From positions 1 through 10,887 of the forward strand of contig JAUTWY010000110.1 of NCBI GenBank assembly GCA_030838305.1: a stretch of DNA of 10,887 bases. The letters are read 5' to 3'. The notes under the pieces are model-generated. The model searched no databases. It was not told the DNA's origin and saw only the letters and a list, made by a program, of their open reading frames with translations. Numbering within the stretch: position 1 is the first letter of the stretch; the number at the start of each line of letters is the position of its first letter. This document shows, piece after piece, positions 7,174-10,887 of the stretch. Position numbers and translations under genes: made by a program. This DNA comes from Acidobacteriaceae bacterium. GTDB taxonomy: Bacteria > Acidobacteriota > Terriglobia > Terriglobales > Acidobacteriaceae.

Positions 7174-7902
7174 CTATTGGATGGATTCCGCACCGGAGCC
7201 TGCGCGTTCCTTCAAACCGGGGGCTTGTTTTGGCATCTTCTCGTTAAGCCACTTTTCGAGAAGCTTTTGGGAGTTTTCAGGAACCTTGCGAAAACGCAAT
7301 CCGACGCGTCCCTTGAGGTCAGCCCAGGCAACTTCGGTTTCGATCTCCAGGGAGACGCTGGTTTCGGGTAATGTAAATTGCAAACGAGGATTGGCGTTTT
7401 TAGGAAGCGCCTGATGTAACTGGAGTGCCATGCCACCTTCGCTGATGTCGGTGCTGGTGCCTTTCAGTTCTTTTTCGTCTGCGAAAACTTTGACCAGCAT
7501 CTTCACCGGCTGCCGGTAGTAGCGGCGACGCTCTCGCACCATGAAACTCAGCGCCGCATTGAAACACCGCGACGCGTTCAGAGGGCTGATGGGCTTTTGC
7601 AAAACAAAATTAACGCCCATGGCGAAGGCTTCCTGCGTGGTGGTCTTTTTGCCATTCAAGACTGCAAAAGTTACGGAACTCTTATTGCTGGGAGTGCTGC
7701 GGAGTCCCTGCAGCACTTCCAGGCCGCCGCGCAGATCATCGCAATCGATGATCACGGCATCGAACTTTTCCGCAATAAGAATCTCTGTGGCTTTTTTTGC
7801 TTCCTGGCAGATTTCGACCTCGATGGACAACTTTTCCAGGGTCGGGCGCAGAACACGCACAACTTCGGCATCCCGGCTTAAAAGCAGAGACTCTAACGTC
7901 AT
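7174..7902 (-). CDS. Degenerate receiver plus PilZ domain protein
   Basis: This is a 242-residue cytoplasmic protein. Residues about 3-120 have the layout of a response-regulator receiver: Asp53 at the phosphorylation position and Lys103 in a KP motif. The paired acidic residues that bind magnesium, expected at 9-10, read Ser-Arg. Phosphorylation is therefore doubtful, and the domain may be a pseudo-receiver used for dimerisation or protein contacts. Residues about 124-222 form a PilZ domain with both c-di-GMP binding motifs: RxxxR (Arg126, Arg130) and DxSxxG (Asp152, Ser154, Gly157). It should bind c-di-GMP and pass the signal to a partner that is not visible here. The C-terminus is a charged tail. 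The ATG at 7902 has no Shine-Dalgarno, and a promoter-like sequence sits directly before it. It is divergent from folK. Confidence 0.88.
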   Translation of the reverse strand: MTLESLLLSRDAEVVRVLRPTLEKLSIEVEICQEAKKATEILIAEKFDAVIIDCDDLRGGLEVLQGLRSTPSNKSSVTFAVLNGKKTTTQEAFAMGVNFVLQKPISPLNASRCFNAALSFMVRERRRYYRQPVKMLVKVFADEKELKGTSTDISEGGMALQLHQALPKNANPRLQFTLPETSVSLEIETEVAWADLKGRVGLRFRKVPENSQKLLEKWLNEKMPKQAPGLKERAGSGAESIQ

Positions 7903-7908
7903 ACGGCA

Positions 7909-7937
7909 ATTCTAGCGTCCAATAGACCCCTTCAAAA
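7909..7937 (-). promoter_or_regulatory. Candidate promoter of the PilZ gene, possibly leaderless
   Basis: On the minus strand TAGAAT (7914-7909) matches the -10 consensus at five of six bases. It ends six bases before the ATG at 7902, so transcription would start at or next to the A of the start codon. The upstream -35 match is weak: TTGAAG with a 15-base spacer, or TTTTGA with 17. The lack of a Shine-Dalgarno fits a leaderless mRNA. Confidence 0.3.
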
Positions 7938-8001
7938 GTGACTAAGGTGTAGGGTTGGTTGGAGTCAACTTGAAGCCGCGCGCAGCTGTGAAGCGGCAAG
8001 T

Positions 8002-8038
8002 GCCGCCTGCGGCCGCAATCGAACGCGGTGCAGGCGGC
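8002..8038. other. GC-rich hairpin in the folK leader
   Basis: GCCGCCTGC (8002-8010) pairs perfectly with GCAGGCGGC (8030-8038). Inside, CCGC (8013-8016) pairs with GCGG (8025-8028), leaving an 8-base loop. The structure ends 27 bases before the folK ATG, so it lies in the folK mRNA leader if transcription starts upstream. No T-run follows. It might affect translation or mark an mRNA end, or be chance in GC-rich DNA. Confidence 0.4.
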
Positions 8039-8065
8039 GAGAAATTTCCCGTGCAAACAAGCAGA

Positions 8066-8590
8066 ATGAAGCCCGACACTAACCCCTCGGAAGTGCCCAA
8101 AATCGCATATCTTTCTCTCGGATCAAATGTGGGTAACCGTGAGGCGCAACTGCGCGCCGCTCAGGTTCGGCTGAGTGCGATCACTCGAGTCGTCGCCCTC
8201 TCGTCATTCTATGAAACGGAGCCGGTGGAGTACGTCCAGCAGCCATGGTTTCTGAATTGTGCGGTGGCCATCGAAACTAACGAAACTCCGGAACAACTGA
8301 TCTCTGCGCTTCTCCGCATCGAGCAAGAAATGGGCCGACAGCGCGCACAGAAAAAGGGTCCACGATCCATTGATATCGACATTCTGCTCTTGGCTGACCG
8401 GATCATGGAATCGAAGGATCTCACGATCCCACATCCCGCAATGCATCTGCGCCGCTTTGTCCTGGAACCGCTGGCGGAAATTGCCCCCGAGGCGTTACAT
8501 CCCGTATTCAAGAAGACAATTCGCGAACTGCTCGACGAGCTCCCCACAGGGCAGGCGGTGAGGCGGATACCACCCTCCGCCAACGTCTAG
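8066..8590 (+). CDS. folK: 2-amino-4-hydroxy-6-hydroxymethyldihydropteridine pyrophosphokinase
   Basis: HPPK transfers pyrophosphate from ATP to 6-hydroxymethyl-7,8-dihydropterin in folate synthesis in the cytoplasm. The protein is 174 residues, slightly longer than the usual 160 or so. It shows the family signatures in order: SLGSNVG near the start, FYETEPV, WFLNCA, GPRSIDIDILL with the two magnesium-binding Asp103 and Asp105, and HPAMHLRRFVLEPL. I chose the ATG at 8066 because the HPPK fold begins about 12 residues later. The frame is open back to a TTG at 7955, but that stretch is low-complexity and contains the leader hairpin. No other folate gene is adjacent. It is divergent from the PilZ gene and converges on the Cys-rich gene, with 22 bases between stops, so it is probably transcribed alone. 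Confidence 0.96.
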   Translation: MKPDTNPSEVPKIAYLSLGSNVGNREAQLRAAQVRLSAITRVVALSSFYETEPVEYVQQPWFLNCAVAIETNETPEQLISALLRIEQEMGRQRAQKKGPRSIDIDILLLADRIMESKDLTIPHPAMHLRRFVLEPLAEIAPEALHPVFKKTIRELLDELPTGQAVRRIPPSANV

Positions 8591-8612
8591 CTTTCGCGGA
8601 CAACGATCGCAG

Positions 8613-9269
8613 TTAGGGCACAATGATTCGGCTGCCTGCTTCTTGCGGGGTGACCACGGCGGAGTGCTTCTCGGGAAATTGCGCGAAGAGAAAATCGATA
8701 AAGGCCCGTGATTTCGGTCGCCCCGACGTGCGACCGTGGCCCAACCGCACCAGGAACACCAAAGACTTCAGCACGTCGGAATCCCGCAGAGTGGAGTACC
8801 CCAACTGCTTGTGCTCCGTCTCGCGGTACTGCTCTAACATTTCTTCCACCTGAGCACCAACGGCATGCTGCGCGGCGCTCGCGAGGGGCTGATCGTAGTG
8901 CAGACCTGAGTTCACCAGTCGCTCATATCGCGTGCATATGGCGGAGAGCGCGGCGATCAGGTCGCGATCATTCAAGCACCGATCGGCGTGAGCGGCCTGG
9001 GCGAGGGCATAGCTGAGTCCCATGAGGAGGTGCTCGCGTTCGTAGGTGAATTGTTCTGAAATCTCAACTTGCAAAAATAACGACGCTCGATCGAACTGAT
9101 CGCCGGAACGCGGCTTCTCATGCTCTCGCGCCTGCTGCAAGTACGGACAGTCGCTGGGACAATCGAGTGTCACCTCGCGTTGCTCTCCGCAGCATTGCGG
9201 ACAGATGCGGCCATGCACCGCCGGACAGAAGCGTTTCTCCTTACGAATATCGCAGATGGCGCAACTCAA
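8613..9269 (-). CDS. Cys-rich putative zinc-binding protein, unknown function
   Basis: This is a 218-residue protein of unknown function. The first 45 residues carry eight cysteines (3, 6, 15, 23, 26, 27, 37, 41) spaced as CxxC, C, CxxCC and CxxxC, plus His19. This looks like two zinc-binding sites or a treble-clef-like module. The rest (about 60-200) looks all-helical, with no known catalytic motif. I recall uncharacterised proteins from Acidobacteria and other soil phyla with this N-terminus (CAIC...FCP...ICPQCCG...DCPSDCPYL) but know no name or role. I chose the TTG at 9269 because GAGGAG sits six bases upstream and the Cys module starts at once. The frame extends to another TTG at 9335, which would add 22 residues including three Cys but has no ribosome-binding site. 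It is the first gene leftward from the shared intergenic region with HU. Confidence 0.8.
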   Translation of the reverse strand: MSCAICDIRKEKRFCPAVHGRICPQCCGEQREVTLDCPSDCPYLQQAREHEKPRSGDQFDRASLFLQVEISEQFTYEREHLLMGLSYALAQAAHADRCLNDRDLIAALSAICTRYERLVNSGLHYDQPLASAAQHAVGAQVEEMLEQYRETEHKQLGYSTLRDSDVLKSLVFLVRLGHGRTSGRPKSRAFIDFLFAQFPEKHSAVVTPQEAGSRIIVP

Positions 9270-9275
9270 ATCGAA

Positions 9276-9281
9276 CTCCTC
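9276..9281 (-). promoter_or_regulatory. Ribosome binding site that decides a TTG start
   Basis: GAGGAG on the minus strand, six bases before the TTG at 9269. It supports the shorter form of the Cys-rich protein over a start at 9335. Confidence 0.55.
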
Positions 9282-9317
9282 GTCTCCAACATTATGGCAC
9301 CGTGAACAACGTTGAAA

Positions 9318-9405
9318 GCAATTCGCACTTGGCAATTAGCCACGGATTGCCTGAGGGGAGATAGCGCGCTCGAAGACTAACAGCTAATTGCAAGCCGCCA
9401 ATTGC
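9318..9405. repeat. Four GCAATTNGC sites as two mirrored pairs
   Basis: GCAATTNGC occurs at 9318-9326 and 9332-9340 on the plus strand and at 9383-9391 and 9397-9405 on the minus strand. Within each pair the starts are 14 bases apart, and the two pairs face each other across 42 bases. Together they form an imperfect inverted repeat of two 23-base arms (9318-9340 and 9383-9405) that match at 18 of 23 positions. The nine-base motifs are better conserved than the bases between them. It may be a multi-site operator for the Cys-rich gene, or a REP-like repeat. Confidence 0.6.
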
Positions 9406-9595
9406 TGCGATACACAGCGCCGCCTGCTTTTCGTCAGCGATGCCGTAACCGTTGTGGTAGGCGTATTTGGGCCATTTTGGAACCCTAAGCAGTAAATGAC
9501 CGTGTAAAAATGCCCCTTCTTGAATGCTATCTGCACGGAACCCGCGTAAAATAAGGGTGTTTTCCACAGGGCTCTGATGTAAGATCAAGGCCCAC

Positions 9596-9611
9596 TGGAA
9601 TTTAAATTCCA
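9596..9611. promoter_or_regulatory. 16-bp perfect palindrome before HU
   Basis: TGGAATTTAAATTCCA is perfectly self-complementary and ends 20 bases before the HU ATG, ten bases before its AGGAGG. As DNA it could be a dimer-binding operator. As RNA it could form a 6-bp hairpin with a UUAA loop beside the ribosome-binding site. Which regulator would use it is unknown; self-regulation by HU is only a guess. Confidence 0.5.
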
Positions 9612-9631
9612 ATCTTTTCCCAGGAGGCAAC

Positions 9632-9928
9632 ATGGCATCAGGTTTAACCAAGACTCAACTCGTCCGTTATCTGGCGGAGAAAACTGAACTTCCCAACAAG
9701 ACGGTCGCGGGATTCCTTGAGCAGCTGGCCGACGTCGCGGTGAAGGAGACCAAGAAGAACGGCGTATTCGTAGTACCCGGCTTGGGCCGATTAGTTAAGG
9801 CACATCGCAAAGCGCGCGTCGGCCGCAATCCGCAGACCGGCGAGCCCATCCAGATCAAGGCAAAGACCGTGGTCAAGTTCCGCGTGGCCAAGGCTGCCAA
9901 AGACGCAATCGCTCCCAAGAAGCCATAG
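9632..9928 (+). CDS. hup: HU-family DNA-binding protein
   Basis: This 98-residue nucleoid protein is expected to bind and bend DNA as a dimer. The helical N-terminal half has the HU start (TKTQLVRYLAEKTEL). The DNA-binding arm has the signature GRNPQTGE at residues 64-71, including the intercalating Pro67. The arm is followed by IQIKAKTVVKFRVAKAAKDAI, where the usual Pro in the PKF motif is Val. The C-terminus is Lys-rich (KKP). A strong Shine-Dalgarno AGGAGG (9622-9627) lies four bases before the ATG, by far the best in the window, which fits a highly expressed gene. A perfect palindrome lies just upstream and a strong terminator downstream, so it is a single-gene transcript. Whether it is the main HU or a paralogue cannot be told here. 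Confidence 0.95.
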   Translation: MASGLTKTQLVRYLAEKTELPNKTVAGFLEQLADVAVKETKKNGVFVVPGLGRLVKAHRKARVGRNPQTGEPIQIKAKTVVKFRVAKAAKDAIAPKKP

Positions 9929-9951
9929 TCTTCTGATGGAGATTGATTCCG

Positions 9952-9982
9952 AAGGCCGGCTTACAGCCGGCCTTTGTTTTTT
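9952..9982 (+). terminator. Intrinsic terminator of the HU gene
   Basis: AAGGCCGGCT (9952-9961) pairs perfectly with AGCCGGCCTT (9965-9974) around a TAC loop. A T-rich run follows (9973-9982, with one G). It begins 24 bases after the HU stop and separates HU from the oxidoreductase gene. Confidence 0.93.
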
Positions 9983-10007
9983 GTGCTAGCCTGCATTTCT
10001 CCCATTT

Positions 10008-10887
10008 ATGCTGAACTGGATCGTCATTGGAATCGGCGACATTGCAACCCGCCGCGTCATTCCCGCGATTCAAGCCGAGCCCAGAAGCCGTCTGTTTGGC
10101 GTGGTCACGCGCGATCCGCGAAAAGCAGCGCTTTACGACGCCCGCACTTGGACTTCGCTCGACGAAGCTCTCTCCGACACCGCGGTGAGCGCGGTTTACG
10201 TTGCGACCCCGGTCTTCCTGCACTCGCCGCAAACGATTCAATGTCTTCGTGCGGGCAAACATGTGCTGTGCGAAAAACCAATGGCTATGAATGAAACCGA
10301 GGCGCGCTCGATGGTGCAGGTGGCGGAAGAGACCGGGCAGACGCTTGGCGTTGCCTACTATCGCAGAACTTATCCCAAGGTACATCGCGCGAAACAACTG
10401 CTGGAAGCCGGCGTGATCGGTAAACCGGTTCTCGCCGAACTGACCAGCCATAGTTGGTTTGACGCAAACGAGAGTGATCGCAGTTGGCTGATCGATCCCG
10501 CCATGGCGGGAGGCGGCCCACTCTACGACATCGCCTCGCATCGCATCGACCTCCTGAATTTTCTCTTCGGCCAACCACTCCGGGTGGGCGCCCACCTTTC
10601 CAAGGCGGTGCAACACTACGCTGTGGAAGACAATGCGACTGTGATGATCGACTATGCGGGGGGCGTGCGCGGCATTGTGGATGTTCGGTGGCACTCAAAA
10701 ATGAAGCGGGATGAGTGCCGCATCCGTGGCACGGATGGCGAAATGGAATTGACTCCACTCAATGGTCCGGACCTGATTTATCCCGGTCGCCGGGAGAATT
10801 TACCGCCTCATGCCAACCTGCACTATCCGATGATTGAAAACTTTGTCGACGCCCTGACTGGCAAAGCTTCTCTGCTGGCGAGCGGAG
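10008..10887 (+). CDS. Gfo/Idh/MocA-family oxidoreductase, 3' end outside window
   Basis: This is an NAD(P)-dependent dehydrogenase of the Gfo/Idh/MocA family, which usually acts on sugars, inositols or related polyols. 293 codons are visible and the frame is still open at the window edge, so the C-terminus is missing. The N-terminal Rossmann motif is GIGDIA (residues 8-13). EKP lies at 89-91 with catalytic Lys90. The substrate-side signature GGGPLYDIASHRIDLL has Asp174 and His178 in the expected positions. The N-terminus starts directly in the first strand (LNWIVIGIG), which supports the ATG at 10008, though no Shine-Dalgarno is visible. No signal peptide is present, so it is cytoplasmic. 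The substrate cannot be inferred because no pathway partner is visible. The HU terminator just upstream implies its own promoter. Confidence 0.93.
   Translation, partial: MLNWIVIGIGDIATRRVIPAIQAEPRSRLFGVVTRDPRKAALYDARTWTSLDEALSDTAVSAVYVATPVFLHSPQTIQCLRAGKHVLCEKPMAMNETEARSMVQVAEETGQTLGVAYYRRTYPKVHRAKQLLEAGVIGKPVLAELTSHSWFDANESDRSWLIDPAMAGGGPLYDIASHRIDLLNFLFGQPLRVGAHLSKAVQHYAVEDNATVMIDYAGGVRGIVDVRWHSKMKRDECRIRGTDGEMELTPLNGPDLIYPGRRENLPPHANLHYPMIENFVDALTGKASLLASG

Larger units (their letters stand above)
9270..9631. other. Intergenic region between Cys-rich gene and HU
   Basis: This 362-base divergent gap holds no convincing gene. From left to right it contains the ribosome-binding site of the Cys-rich gene, the mirrored GCAATTNGC cluster (9318-9405), a stretch with nothing I can name (about 9406-9510), a lone -10-like TAAAAT at 9547-9552 without a well-spaced -35, the 16-bp palindrome (9596-9611) and the HU ribosome-binding site. 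A 119-codon frame on the minus strand (9651-9292) crosses all of it but has no family features. Confidence 0.6.

Noticed and set aside
7955..8065. N-terminal extension of folK from a TTG
   Set aside because: It is not conserved HPPK sequence and contains the leader hairpin; the ATG at 8066 fits the family length.
9270..9335. N-terminal extension of the Cys-rich protein with three more Cys
   Set aside because: The TTG at 9335 has no ribosome-binding site, while the TTG at 9269 has a good one, and the extension overlaps the repeat cluster. This is not certain.
9520..9552. HU promoter from TTGAAT and TAAAAT
   Set aside because: The spacing of 21 bases is too long for a standard promoter; only the -10-like part is reasonable.
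9292..9651. 119-codon minus-strand frame across the HU leader
   Set aside because: It overlaps the HU start, the palindrome and the mirrored repeat, and has no recognisable protein features.
9873..10694. 273-codon open frame on the minus strand
   Set aside because: It lies opposite the HU end and the Gfo/Idh/MocA gene, whose motifs are unmistakable. Its own translation shows no family features.

Overview
The window looks like chromosomal DNA from a Gram-negative acidobacterium or a close relative. This is an inference from protein style, not a database result. It is moderately GC-rich. It carries lpxC, so the cell should make lipid A and have an outer membrane. It also carries a Cys-rich uncharacterised protein and a secreted beta-rich protein of kinds I associate with Acidobacteria. 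I see no tRNA, rRNA, CRISPR array, transposase, phage gene or plasmid gene.

Layout from left to right. Positions 1-216 are a leader with no assignable gene. Positions 217-3612 (+) encode a very large membrane c-di-GMP enzyme: seven membrane helices, three GAF-like domains, GGDEF and HD-GYP. A REP-like inverted repeat (3639-3736) separates it from a FabG-like short-chain dehydrogenase (3811-4593, +). A gap with repeat debris follows, then a secreted protein of unknown function (4826-5683, +) and lpxC (5882-6793, +, TTG start). On the minus strand lie a short helical protein (7063-6827) and a receiver-like/PilZ protein (7902-7174). Divergent from the latter is folK (8066-8590, +). It converges on a Cys-rich putative zinc protein (9269-8613, -). 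Next comes a 362-base intergenic region with four copies of GCAATTNGC arranged as two mirrored pairs, and a 16-bp perfect palindrome just before an HU-family gene (9632-9928, +). HU ends at a strong intrinsic terminator. A Gfo/Idh/MocA oxidoreductase (10008 onward, +) runs off the right edge.

Most genes are single housekeeping units: lipid A synthesis, folate synthesis, nucleoid protein, and two NAD(P)-dependent oxidoreductases. The one functional theme is c-di-GMP. The window holds an enzyme that may both make and break it and, about 3.5 kb away, a PilZ protein that should bind it. They are on opposite strands with lpxC between them, so a direct link is speculative.

I did not find a clear new multi-gene system. 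The best second-look items are the mirrored GCAATTNGC cluster, the palindrome at HU, the Cys-rich family, the degenerate receiver-PilZ protein with a possibly leaderless start, and the combined GGDEF/HD-GYP sensor with an altered inhibitory site.
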